DNA of 64,000 nt from Caprella mutica (lineage: Eukaryota > Arthropoda > Malacostraca > Amphipoda > Caprellidae). Position numbers and translations under genes: made by a program. Shown in pieces: positions 54,083-64,000 of the stretch. The notes beneath the pieces are model-generated. The model saw nothing but the letters and a program-made list of their open reading frames with translations. It was not told the DNA's origin and did not search any database. How positions within the stretch are numbered: the first letter of the stretch is position 1; each line of letters opens with the position of its first letter. Location of the stretch: positions 54,874 through 118,873 of the forward strand of contig CANNZV010002612.1 of the NCBI GenBank assembly GCA_947561585.1, in the 5' to 3' direction.

Positions 54083-55258
54083 TTAAAAAAAGTATGGAAT
54101 TCCATGTGTTGATGGTACATGATAAGAATAGCGTTGTATACAGTCATCAGGTAGCATTTTTTGTTGCTGCAGATGCACAGTCACAACCACTTTTACAGGA
54201 TTGAACTTGGCAAAGGATGAAGCGACTTTGCTATCGTACCATTTCACGTATGTAACTTCATGATCCACATTAGTTGCTTTTCTTTCAGCACTTGACCTCG
54301 TCCTAGCAACATGAGTTTCCTATCCAAGTTCTTTTCGTTGAATCCCTGAACCCTATTCGCTCGAATGGTAGCACAGTCCTAAATTCCTCGACTAGCCAGA
54401 TGCTCAAGAAAAGAGATGGAGGTGAACAAACGATCAAAATACAGTAGATGATTTTCATTATTTGGTATAACCTGTGCCAAGTGGTATTCGGTATTACCGT
54501 TAGGCCCGAGATCAGGAACAGTTTCACTGTTCACTGGTTCGTTCTTCCCTGTATAATAAAGGCAATCGTTGACCATTCCATACTTATCAGCTAAAACGAA
54601 AACTCGAATCCACATTTCAGGGGCTTTGATGGCAAATACTGTTTCAGAGAGCTGTTCCACTTGAACAGTACCATTGATTCGTCAACACATGAATCTTGAA
54701 CCATTGAAATTTCCTTAAATTCAGTTTGAAGTTGGTCGAACAAAGGTCTTAATACAGCTTGTCATTTGAAGCTTGTGTGTTGTCGACTAGATGGAAATTT
54801 TCTTTGAATTGCTCATACCTCTCGGGTCATTACCTTTGATACGATTTCTCTAACTTTCCCATTGCATGCACTCCAATGTAGTCTTGTGCTAGGTAATTTT
54901 GAAATGTAGAAAAACATACAGTCCTATCCATTGCTCTAACTCAGTTCGGTTTACATTCAACGTTATTGACGTTATTTTGAGTAGAGTAAAGATTACTTTG
55001 TTCAACAATTTCATCTAAGAGGCTATCCGTAATGAAACTCTTGAAATAGTCCAGGGGATGTTTGATTGTTCCATCACTTTGCAAATCTTCTTCAAAATGT
55101 GGTGTGATGGTGATATAATTCCTATCAACATTTTCCCAGAGAGGATGATTAGATCTGGTAAATGGCCGTATTTTCAATTTACTAGCGACATTTGGCAAAA
55201 ACGACATAAAGAGAATAATATTGAATTTAAATATGCTATTTACTAACATGATATTCAT
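54083..55258 (-). pseudogene. piggyBac-type transposase pseudogene
   Basis: On the minus strand 55258-54941 carries the N-terminal part (DYFKSFITDSLLDEIVEQSN then LYSTQN). Islands in shifted frames follow (WIGLYVFLHFKI; DSCVDES near 54680-54700, the first catalytic Asp region; VLFKWN). 54660-54379 reads KAPEMWIRVFVLADKYGMVN, LYYTGK, and NHLLYFDRLFTSISFLEHLA, which contains the second Asp. 54268-54083 reads EVTYVKWYDSKVASSF (third Asp region). The order and motifs are those of piggyBac DDE transposases. At least four frameshifts. Flanking TTAA sites were not identified. Confidence 0.85.
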
Positions 55259-55261
55259 TTA

Positions 55262-57085
55262 TAAATAATAAAATTGTTTCTGTTTTGTACATGTTTTGTA
55301 CGGGTGTTCCGGACGAATATGAAGCCTCGGTTTATTTATGATGCAATATCGTGAATGATGAGCGCGCGCTGTGTTCTAGGACTAAATTTACTACTTTTTT
55401 ATCCTTCATTTAATTAAACTAGTGAGAAATGGGCAAGATGCGAAAATGATTATTTTTCAATTGTATCAATAAATCTAGAGATCAGTACAAGTTGTTTTTA
55501 TTTAGAAAACATGATTACAATATGTGGGTAAAAGCCTGCAACAATCTCGATGAGACTATTCAGTTAGTTTGGTAGAAAGTAGAAACATTTTTTTACTGAC
55601 TCCGATTTTTACACGTATTTTATAATATATATATAAGTTAAAATGTTCGACTTTGATTAACCTTTTTTTCCTGAAAATTTTAATTTTAATTTTAATAAAA
55701 TGTAGCTCTAAACTTTATAAATATACCCGCTTGTTTCTACGTTTGTAATAGGTGACGTCATGTTACCCCTCTTACTGATTGGCTGCTACGCTCTCACTTG
55801 AACATTTAATTGATCGCTAGCGTCCTAATAGCAGTGAAACATCTTCTTATTCTTTCATATTCAAAGGCCTGGGACTGACGCGCATTTGAGTTGTGTGGAG
55901 TACCAACATGTCGTAATATTTGGAGAAATACCGACTAAGCCGCAGTGATTCCAGACTCTCATTTCTCACGAACCTAAACAGAAAATTACTAAATAACCAC
56001 GGACCACCTTTCTTATGTATAACATAGAGTGTCTATACTTCAGAAAATGAGTATAAATTTATATATATAAGGTGTAGTGTAATATTATGCAATTATGCAA
56101 ATGTATATCAAAAGCTGTAACAATTGAAAATATTTACATATTTTGTGGATAGAAAATTCACAACAAATGATGAATAATTCGGATCCTTTTCGTGACTAGT
56201 TAGTAGTTACACTATTTATTCCACATAGTAATGACAAAAACATAATGATTTTTATATATATAAATAATTATTCATTGAATTGCGAATCAAATATGTAATA
56301 AATTTATTTTATGGTTTAATATAATAATTAAGTCTATCATTGAAACTCAAAAAGAGAAATTTCATAGAAAATGCATTGGAGAAGGTTGACAAAGCTATTA
56401 TTTCAATATCACCAATAATTGAAGGATATCATATCGATGAATACAATATAAACCTACTTTTTATAATAGTCCATGTTGTCCTCTCTTTTCTATTTTCTCT
56501 ATATGTATCTCATAGAAAACTAATAAAAGGGGAATATTATTTACTATTATACTTTTTTACATATATAAGTTTATACCGTGTATACATGTGATATAACATT
56601 TACATCGGTATTTTTCTACTTAAAAATGAATAATAACATTAAAGGACAACCTCGATCATAAAAAGAAACTATAAAACTACTGAAAATAGTCGAAAAAGTC
56701 AAGAAACGAACCAAAAGGGGGTTCGCCATGAACCTACCTCTGGTTCATAGGTTCACAGCGGACCACTTTGGGAAACCCTGGACTAAGGTGTACCAACCGG
56801 CAGGAAGATAAATTTCGTGATATATTTTGCATATGGATGATCGTTTTCGTGATATATTTTATTTTATAGTAAGTTGATACAGTTCAGTGTTGATATTCAG
56901 TGTTAATACCTAATAATGATAGTTTTACTATTAGAGCATGATATTATCGATCAGTTTTCAGAAATTTACAATATTTTTGATTAATAATTTGCTCTTATTT
57001 ATTATTTTTACTATTACAAAATAATTAATCAATGATCATAGCAATGATCAGAACCATCCTCTTCGCTTCTCTCTGCAACAAGACT
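55262..57085. other. spacer with a solo hAT-like end
   Basis: At 56752-56775 the minus strand starts CAGGGTTTCCCAAAGTGGTC, a typical hAT terminus, followed by CGCTGTGAACC. No partner end or transposase was found. A GATTGGCTG / TGACGTCA cluster at 55753-55790 resembles promoter elements but has no gene beside it. Confidence 0.4.
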
Positions 57086-57088
57086 AAA

Positions 57089-57208
57089 CTTGTTGCAACT
57101 TGGGGATCAATTTCATAGCTGAATATGGATGCCTCAAGTTTCACAGTCCGAAGATTTGTCACATCGGGTTTATCGGGACAGGGAAAATAACGCAAGGAAT
57201 ATGATAAT
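57089..57208 (-). pseudogene. broken copy of exon 2 of the IGFBP-domain gene
   Basis: Homologous to 19495-19615, including the acceptor (TTTCAG) and about 190 bp of intron beside it. The minus reading SLRYFPCPDKP corresponds to SLRCLPCPDNP. A one-base deletion then loses the frame, and most cysteines are gone. No exon 1 or 3 relative is visible nearby. It marks a segmental duplication of at least 300 bp. Confidence 0.75.
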
Positions 57209-57209
57209 C

Positions 57210-57410
57210 TGAAAGAAGTTATTACATTTGAAAGGCATGCAGGCAATGTTAAAATTATAATTAAATTACTGAGTTTTTTGAAGTTTGTTTCTGAATTAAA
57301 TTAATACAATTTCGTTTGCGTCAAAAGGGAATTAAATATACAACAAGCTCTAAGAAGCAGTCAGAAAGGAAAGTGGGTCCGAGAACAAAATTATTTACCA
57401 CCAGTTGGTG
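57210..57410 (-). repeat. duplicated intron 1 segment of the IGFBP-domain gene
   Basis: GAAAGAAGTTATTACATTTG, AGGCAATGTTAAAAT, GTCAAAAGGGAATTAAATAT and AGAAGCAGTCAGAAAGGAAA align in order with 19616-19715 and 20713-20740. The 1-kb palindrome present there is absent here. Confidence 0.7.
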
Positions 57411-57419
57411 ACTGCTCAT

Positions 57420-58176
57420 TTGTATAGTTAGGTACTAAAATTATACATAATAATAATAAGTAAGGAAAGTGAAAAAGATAGATCAACGTGGGAGGAGTGG
57501 TTAAATAAATTTTTTCATTGAAATAACATTCACGTACCCCAAAATTCTTCAATGTGAGTATATTATATGTACATAATTATAGCCTAATGAATTAACCAGC
57601 GAGATAACCGAATCCTATATCATTATTAAGTATTAAAACTTGTAGTTTTCAACTTTAGTGGTGGTAGCAAACCACAAATGTTCCATATTGGCATTCACTG
57701 GAATACAGCGAATTTGCCGAAACTTACTTCACCGAACTGGGCTCTTTGAATATGAGCTTGCCGAAATGCTGATTCGCGAAAACGAATTAATTGGCCGAAA
57801 AACAAATTATTTCCTGAAGGATGTTTTCGGAACAAAACGTAACTAAACAAAAAAATTTACACAAATGTTACAGAAATGGAACGAAACTCTTCTTTAATTA
57901 TTGTAATTTGTATAGTGATAATGTTGTTTAAAATTATAAAAAAAAATCATGTTTAAAATTGGTAGTCATGAATAACATAACTATTAGTTATTTTTGTGTC
58001 TTCCTAATATACATCAAGCTTCAACGATTATATCACTTGTATAAATATTAAAATTTTATTTGAGTTAAAAACATTGATTTCTATCAACATTTTATTAGTA
58101 ATACTATATTCATATACATATATTATACACTGTTCGATGTATGAAATAAATGAAATGATATAAAATTAGTTGAACA
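57420..58176. other. spacer; decayed GCCGAAA repeats
   Basis: At 57695-57830 words such as TTGCCGAAA, GATTCGCGAAAA and TGGCCGAAAAA recur at irregular spacing, a degenerate tandem array. No gene. Confidence 0.4.
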
Positions 58177-58204
58177 TAGGGGAGAACCGAGTGCAATCGA
58201 ACAA

Positions 58205-58565
58205 CGGGGTACGGTCATTAGCCCCCTGGTCAAGAGCTCCCCTAGGTCATAACCCCCCCCCCCCCGTTCACGAGCCCCCCATTCCTGTTTTTTTAATCCT
58301 TATTTACTGAGTTAAACAAATGAAGAACTACTTAGATAGAAATAACTGAGAGGTGCTAATGCAGTTTGTTGTATCCGCTAGTTTGTTGTACTGCACACTT
58401 CATGATTGTTTAATGATCTGGCAGGGGAGTTCGGAGAGCGGCACGCCCCCCGATATACATATATTTTAGGTCTAATCAGTATTGAACTACAAAAGTGTCA
58501 ATAAGGATTATATAATATAGGTAAATAAAGATTTAAAAACAGGGGGGCTTATGACCTACACCCTC
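58205..58565. repeat. dispersed repeat D and MITE fragment inside the pogo-like element
   Basis: 58371-58465 matches the interior of the MITE at 1730-2283. 58440-58565 matches 51105-51250. 58205-58310 is an inverted relative with C runs (thirteen C at about 58254-58266). Confidence 0.65.
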
Positions 58566-58902
58566 GGACATCTCGGACATTATCATGATAATGATAATGA
58601 TATTTTTATTGAAAATATTTGTTACATGGGTTTGGCATAGTAAAATATTAACAACGAGTAGAGTTAAACAAGAAATTAAAAAAAAAACTAATCTAATCAA
58701 GCCCTTTCAAGTAATGAATATGAAATTTATTTATAAATTGAGAAAAATTGTACAATGTACATTCAAACCTATATTATAGAAATCTATACACTTTACACTT
58801 CATATGTTCATAAAAATACATTTAATATATTTAGTAAACAAGGAAAATACTCATTATAAGCATTAAATATGAATTAATTAAATATTGTTTAAAAATATCA
58901 CG

Positions 58903-59000
58903 GTGACCAGAACTCGTACCCTGAAAGTGAAGCGAATCGCTCGAGTTGACCCGACAAAACAGGGCACGATCCCGACCACAGTAAGGATGAGACCGCCGTT
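58903..59000 (-). repeat. possible tRNA-derived SINE fragment
   Basis: On the minus strand CAGGGTACGAGTTCTGGTCA resembles a tRNA B-box and T-arm (GGTTCGAnTCC with changes), after CGAGCGATTCGCTTCACT. A convincing A-box and tail are not seen. Confidence 0.2.
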
Positions 59001-59502
59001 CATTTCACCTTGCCTAACAAGACAGAAAGAAGACAACTCTCACCCTGCATGTTGAAAAGTCCTATCCATTACATCAAACACTAAAAATATACACATTAAA
59101 AAAAAAATCATTGAATATACAAATTGGAAATAGCTGTATATACCTTAATATTTCAGTTACTTAATGTTCATAAATGTTGGAACTAACGCTTATTACAACT
59201 GAATGCAACATGTTAACCGTCAGCTATTCGAAAGATCCACTGCGGAGATATAATATTACGCCACCGAAGTGTAACTTACTGTTTTCTATAATATTGATGT
59301 AATTTTTCGCGATTCAATTGGATCGTGTGTGGACTATATGAATAGGAAACTGATTCAAAATCAAAAAGTTATGAATTATATCAATATTTTAAGTTTTGTT
59401 TGGTAAGTTAAAAAAGTTAATTATTTTAATTGAAATTGCATTCGCTTATAAGATTAGTTGCAACTTTTAATTTCTTTATTTTACTGTTTAACGATCGTAT
59501 TC

Positions 59503-59655
59503 ATGCCTTTTAATTATAAAAGAAAAACAGATAGTCCGTAATAAAGAAGGTATTCAAAATCATTTCATGAATTCCAAAAAGGTTTATCTGTCAGAAAAGC
59601 TGCTGATATTGGAGGTGTAGCAAGATCTACACTTATGGACTATACTTTAAACATT
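59503..59655 (+). pseudogene. pogo-type transposase N-terminal remnant
   Basis: MPFNYKRKTDS near 59503 matches the conserved start of pogo/Tigger proteins. A stop and frameshift follow, then KGLSVRKAADIGGVARSTLMDY (written here in part: GLSVRKAADI, RSTLMDY), the psq-type HTH that binds the TIR. The CENP-B and DDE domains are missing. Confidence 0.75.
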
Positions 59656-59681
59656 TGATGAAATATTTTAAGATGTACCCC

Positions 59682-59771
59682 GGTAGCAAGTATTATTCCT
59701 CGGATATTAAGGGAATAACCCTGGGAAGAAAGATATATTCCCTTAATATCCCAGGAATAAATCCTTGCTCC
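59682..59771. other. long hairpin (36-bp stem)
   Basis: 59682-59717 pairs with 59736-59771 with two mismatches and one indel (GGATATTAAGGGAATA is fully paired), around an 18-nt loop. It has the size of an animal pre-miRNA, or of a tiny foldback MITE. It lies inside the pogo-like element. Confidence 0.65.
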
Positions 59772-60339
59772 CTGCGTAATTTACTAATTTTGGTGAATTC
59801 CAAGAAAAAGGATATAGTTATACCCAAAGTAAAAGGAAATAGTTATACAATTTACTTTTGTTATATAACTATTAAATAAAAGGATAATTTCACAGGGATT
59901 ACTCTCGAGTTATCTTTATTTTGTTGGAGAAAATGTTCAACCATTACAAATAAGCAAATACGATGAATTATTACAGTGAATAAAAAGTCATTATGGTTTA
60001 TTTCAATTAAAATTAGTAGATCCGATTTCAATACTATCGTTTAATTACCAAAATTTCCAATGTTTTAACCATTTTTATGGTGTCCGAATCATCCTCACAG
60101 CTTGTCGAATGTCTCCCTCTAGGAAGGAGCATTTGGACACTTGAATCTCTCCTACAATTTGTTTTATAACTTTCGAATGAAGGTTTAAACTGTAAAACAG
60201 TCACATTACAAATTGAAGTAACCTGATTTTTTTATATACAGAAATCTTTAAATAGAAAAATTTTAATTAGTTAACGAATTATTCAGTTTTTATCCAAAAA
60301 AAAAACTGTCCGAATGCTCCCGGTTCTCCCCTAAACTTT

Positions 60340-61130
60340 TTTAGTAATAGTAATTTCAAATTCATATAGGAAATGTGTTTTTTTAGATATTATGCTTAAT
60401 CCATCTTATATTATTAAAAATAAATCCCTGTCACAAAATGGGACTTAGTATAGCCAGGTATCAAAATGATTAGTAAAAGTAGCATGTGAATATAATATAG
60501 GTAAGTAAATTACCTGAAAAAATAATTTAATGTTCCCAAATAATTCAGTATTGTCGATATATCTTTATATTTCAGTTTTTAAAGTACTTGTCAATTTTTT
60601 TAGGTGACTTTGTTATCAATGTTTTCAAACTAGTGGACCGGATGCAGACTCAGAACTCACTCAGTACTTATTGTCAGTTAGTTATATTACTCTATAGGTG
60701 AGAGAGAAAGTGAAGGTTTAACTAAAATGTATTTTAACGGATGCAACGGTAAACCATGTGTAACTATAGAAAAACTACTAAGAATTTCAATGATTCTCAT
60801 GGATTTAATTAAGTTTCTTAGTAAGTAATAAATGTTTTTAGATCTCTTATCGAGTTATAAATTTGTTCTATTATAAACAATTTACAAAATAGACGGATAA
60901 ACAAGATAGATTATATTCATTGTATCCATCCACCCTCCAAGCTAAGTTCCACCAATGTATGTCCCCCCTGAAGCAGACGTGTAGGAACTCCACCATTCAC
61001 ATTATCACCAGCTTTCTCCATTGATAAATAACCTTAGAAAATGTTAGAGAAATAAATGCCTAACACGAAAAGACTTGGCACACTCCTGTACTTGTGTGAA
61101 AGATTCAAATGTACAAGATATTAATAGATC
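60340..61130. other. spacer with one solo minisatellite unit
   Basis: GGATGCAACGGTAAACCATG at 60739-60758 is identical to the core of the array at 62265-62455. Nothing else is recognised. Confidence 0.5.
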
Positions 61131-61137
61131 AGTCACT

Positions 61138-61400
61138 AATAATGTATTTAGTATTCAGAAAGTATTTAGAATTCATAAAGTATTTAGTATTCATAAAGTA
61201 TTTAGTATTCATAAATTATTTAGTATTCATAAAGTATTTAATATTCATAAAGTATTTAGTATTCATAAAGTATTTAGTATTCATAAAGTATTTAGTATTC
61301 ATAAAGTATTTAGTATTCATAAAGTATTTAGTATTCATAAAGTATTTAGTATTCATAGAGTATTTAGTATTCATAAAGTATTAAGTATTAATAAAGTATT
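61138..61400. repeat. 18-bp minisatellite (AGTATTTAGTATTCATAA)
   Basis: About 14 copies with few changes. The open frames are repeat artefacts. Confidence 0.93.
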
Positions 61401-61509
61401 CAAAATGAAAGTATTTAAAAGTATTAATTTACCCCAGTCACACTAGAAAACTGCAGCCCCAGTAGTGCTCTGCTTCACACCTTACCACGAACTGGAGAAA
61501 TATTAATAT

Positions 61510-61790
61510 CACCATAGGTTAATCATATATTAGATATTGACCTTGATCTTTGACCTTTGACCAGATCGCTGCCAAAATCTAACAAAATGGTTCCTGCATA
61601 TTTACCAATCGTCCAACCAAGTTTCATGCAATATGGTTCAACACTTTTTGAGTTATAAATGACCATGACCAAGTCACTCCCAAAATTCTACCAGCAGGTC
61701 ACTGGATATTGACCAATCTTTTCACCAAATATTAGGCAATTTTGTTGAATACTTTTTAAGTTAAGCGAATAACAAGATGATAAATAAATA
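61510..61790 (+). repeat. dispersed repeat tail (CCAAGTTTCATGCAAT..GTT type)
   Basis: Two diverged ~105-bp tandem units contain GACCAATC.T, CCAA(C/A).TTTCATGCAAT..GTT and ACTTTTTGAGTTATAA. They end in an ATAAATAAATGAATG tail. This word pattern recurs in 3' ends of dispersed repeats in many invertebrates. The class is not assigned. Confidence 0.5.
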
Positions 61791-61799
61791 AATGAATGC

Positions 61800-62250
61800 C
61801 GTCAATAATATAACCTTCCCGCATTCTGCGAAGGAACAAGGCATGACTCACCTCTTTCTCAAATATTCTCGCATATTATCAGTAGTCTCACAATGCAGGG
61901 TCCAATCAACAGAGCTTCTACTCAATAGCCATAGCTTAACAACTTCCACAAGTTGTTCTATATCCTCATATTTAGGTTTTATTAGTTTTTACTCCGTTTA
62001 AAGCTAGTGCAGCATCTGATATGACAACCGCTGTTTTACAACCCTTCACCTGAGCAAGTCATCCTATACGGAGTATAGATTTAACTTCGAAACACATTAG
62101 TGATAAACCTCTGACAGCAAATATGAGAAAAAAAGGAATATTGTCATACCTCTCATTGCTATCAAAGGTCGTGCTACATATATGATATAGGGATCAAATT
62201 CAAGTAGATAGTAAATATAAAATTTAATGAATTAATAAATTAATGTCAAT
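61800..62250. other. spacer, nothing recognised
   Basis: No conserved frame. Confidence 0.4.
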
Positions 62251-62259
62251 TTCGTATAG

Positions 62260-62458
62260 CAACCACAAAGGGATGCAACGGTAAACCATGTGCAACCACA
62301 AAGGGATGTAACGGTAAACCATGTGCAACCACAAAAGGGATGCAACGGTAAACCATGTACAACCACTAAAGGGATGCAACGGTAAACCATGTGCAACCAC
62401 TAAAGGGATGCAACGGTTAACAATGTGCAACCAGTAACCACAAAGGGATTCAACAGTT
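62260..62458. repeat. 33-bp minisatellite (GGGATGCAACGGTAAACCAT)
   Basis: Six units of GGGATGCAACGGTAAACCAT plus GTGCAACCACAAA (32-33 bp). Confidence 0.92.
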
Positions 62459-62459
62459 C

Positions 62460-63020
62460 CATTATTTTGGTATAACCTAATATATTCCTCAATTAATCAC
62501 AATTACACTAATATTAATGAACATTTTGGGAATTTTGTTTTAAGAAATCATGCTGAAGTATAATCAAAATATTCGAAAAAAATTCATTGGCGTTCCAATT
62601 TAACTTTCAAAAAATACAGACGGGTTGAAATGGTAATTTTCTTTTCGTTTTAAAAATCTCAGATAAAATATTGTACCAAATTTCAGTTTAATATCAAAGT
62701 CTCCTGGTAACACATGCATAAATATTGTATGCAAACTTTAAATGCAAGGAATCATATAACAAAGCTAACCTTCAGTATCTATTCAGGTTTTGAATGTCAT
62801 CCATCAGAATCTGAAGGTGTGGCTCTTCTTTTTCATCTGTGCAATGCACCAATGTATGCATTTGCGTTTAGAGTACATATAACTATGCATTCACGACAGT
62901 AATTGCAGTTTATCAGCTGAAGGGGAACGCAGAGGTTGTTACTTTACAAGAGGGTTTGTGACAATATACGCATCTCTCCAAAGGATATCCTCATTTATAA
63001 GTATCTACGACATAACAGGA
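62460..63020. promoter_or_regulatory. possible promoter and 5' UTR of a plus-strand gene
   Basis: A TATA-like ACATATAACT (62875-62884) and an initiator-like ATCAGCT (62912-62918) precede a 5' leader to the ATG at 63024. The spacing is a little longer than usual. Inferred only. Confidence 0.3.
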
Positions 63021-63023
63021 AAA

Positions 63024-63073
63024 ATGAAGTTGCTTGGCCTTGTTTTCCTCGTGACTCTGATTTCATTCATCAA
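63024..63073 (+). CDS. putative first coding exon, signal peptide of a secreted protein
   Basis: ATG with context AAAAATGA starts MKLLGLVFLVTLISFI, a textbook signal peptide. After 16 codons plus two bases comes the donor GTGAGTTA. Coding length (50 nt) and intron phase (2) equal those of exon 1 of the IGFBP-domain gene at 23801-23850. The rest of the gene is not found before the window ends, so the product is unknown. A paralogue of that gene is possible. It may also be chance, since short hydrophobic frames are common. Confidence 0.45.
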
Positions 63074-63194
63074 GTGAGTTATTATTATTATATTTACTTT
63101 AATAGCAATATCAATAAAACTGGAGAGGCACCTTCGGAAATTATTTGCACTAAATTCTGACATACGTATCCAATAATTAATTGTAATTTCAGCT

Positions 63195-63350
63195 ATTGGC
63201 GTAACCGGTAATTTGACTCCGGAAAATTGGTCCCTGGTAATTTGATTTCGGGAAATTTGGTCCTCTGGTAATTTGATCCCCGGTAATTTGATCCCCGGTA
63301 AATTGACCCCAGTAATTTGGCCTTCGGTAATTTTATCCCCGTTTTTTAAT
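63195..63350. repeat. ~16-bp minisatellite (GGTAATTTGATCCCCG)
   Basis: Nine or ten degenerate copies with CCGG and CCCC variants. It begins just after a splice-acceptor-like TAATTTCAG (63184-63192). Confidence 0.8.
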
Positions 63351-63549
63351 TCTTGGACTTATATTATACGTTTAATTTGTCGCCTTATTTCCATTTCGCA
63401 CTATTTCATATTATTAATTGATTTCATATTTAATTCTGTTCATTAATTCACCATATTTTCCATTTCTTTCAAATCTTTCAAATAATATATTACCCAATAT
63501 GTACAAAACTTGGTATCTACAATACAAAAGATTTTTCTGATGAATTTGT

Positions 63550-63668
63550 AACATCATTTGAAATAAATTATTCCACATTTTGAAATAAACTATTCCAAAT
63601 TTTTGAAATAAATTATTACACATTTTGAAATAAATTATTCCTCATTTTGAAATAAATAATTTAATACT
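63550..63668. repeat. ~22-bp repeat (TTTTGAAATAAATTATTCCACA)
   Basis: Five to six degenerate copies. The remainder to 64000 holds nothing I recognise. Confidence 0.75.
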
Positions 63669-64000
63669 CGAAATAAATATACACAATTGATTTGTAAAAT
63701 AATATAAAATCTTCGTATCAACAATACAAGTAATTTATAATAAACAGCATGATATGTCATTATTATCATAAATTTTTTAGTCTTCGGTGGAGCAAAATAC
63801 ATATATCATTGATTGAAAGACTCAAACTCAAAGGGAAATCCATAATATGAGAGGTTATTTAAACTCTGCGTTGAAGGTTTTTTCAGATATCAAGCTTTCG
63901 AATAGAAAAAACCTGGACCTGACAATGAATTTTATGACCAATGGTTGTATGTTGGATACCGTCTTCCTATTTAAGCTATATATCCTAAAGTTTATTAATG

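Larger units (their letters stand above)
58179..60331 (+). mobile_element. pogo/Tigger-like DNA transposon, decayed
   Basis: The left end GGGGAGAACCGAGTGCAATC pairs with the complement of the right end (GGGGAGAACCGGGAGCATTC). Each is flanked by TA (58177-58178, 60332-60333), as for pogo/Tc1-mariner elements. The interior contains a psq/CENP-B-type helix-turn-helix remnant and several later insertions. Confidence 0.75.

Noticed and set aside
54083..54268. Separate small gene
   Set aside because: EVTYVKWYDSKVASSF is the C-terminal catalytic region of piggyBac, in order with the other islands.
58903..59000. Functional tRNA gene
   Set aside because: The B-box-like word has changes, and no acceptor stem or A-box can be paired. 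At most it is a SINE fragment.
63074..64000. Second exon for the signal-peptide exon, using acceptors near 63192 or 63886
   Set aside because: Both give early stops in the required phase (TAA after six residues, TAG after five residues) and no cysteine pattern.

Overview
The window reads as intergenic or intronic, repeat-dense, AT-rich nuclear DNA of an arthropod, very probably an insect. The evidence is a Copia element primed from a tRNA-iMet half molecule, a BEL/Pao element, Tc1, mariner-like, piggyBac, pogo and hAT transposons, many MITEs, GT-AG introns, and a small secreted single-IGFBP-domain protein of a kind known from arthropods. A hemipteran is possible but not shown. There is one assembly gap (N, 35998-36180).

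Layout: 1-648 is the end of a minisatellite-bearing DNA element whose sister copy fills 11776-15757. 1.7-4.2 kb holds a MITE and a LINE fragment split by a foldback element with a 20-bp minisatellite. 5.7-9.1 kb holds a dead mariner-like transposase and a 5'-truncated LINE with an intact 744-residue reverse transcriptase frame (both minus strand). 9-11.7 kb is sparse apart from two perfect hairpins. 16.3 kb has a textbook hAT MITE with an 8-bp target duplication. 19.06-23.85 kb (minus) is the only credible host gene: three exons encoding a 100-residue secreted protein with 12 mature cysteines, with a ~1-kb palindrome and a foldback element in intron 1. 24.6-26.2 kb is a near-complete Tc1. 27.3-32.8 kb is mostly minisatellites (24, 21, ~20, 18 and 19 bp units). 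30.6 and 33.2-33.7 kb carry MITEs of one family, one nested in another.

34.25-46.23 kb is a nested pair: a young Copia element (340-bp LTRs, 5-bp duplication ATTTG) interrupted by a younger, internally deleted BEL/Pao element (LTRs of 1425 and 1544 bp, duplication CATAT), itself interrupted by a foldback repeat. 46.9-49.6 kb is a ~130-bp satellite. 51-55.3 kb carries a mariner-type MITE, a second Tc1 and a decayed piggyBac. 57.1 kb has a broken copy of exon 2 of the IGFBP-domain gene. 58.2-60.3 kb is a decayed pogo-type element. 61-63.7 kb has four more minisatellites and, at 63.02 kb, a likely signal-peptide first exon with the same coding length and intron phase as exon 1 of the IGFBP-domain gene.

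The genes do not form a pathway. The window mainly records layered transposition, with unusually frequent short tandem arrays tied to transposon ends, plus one small secreted-protein gene and traces of its duplication.
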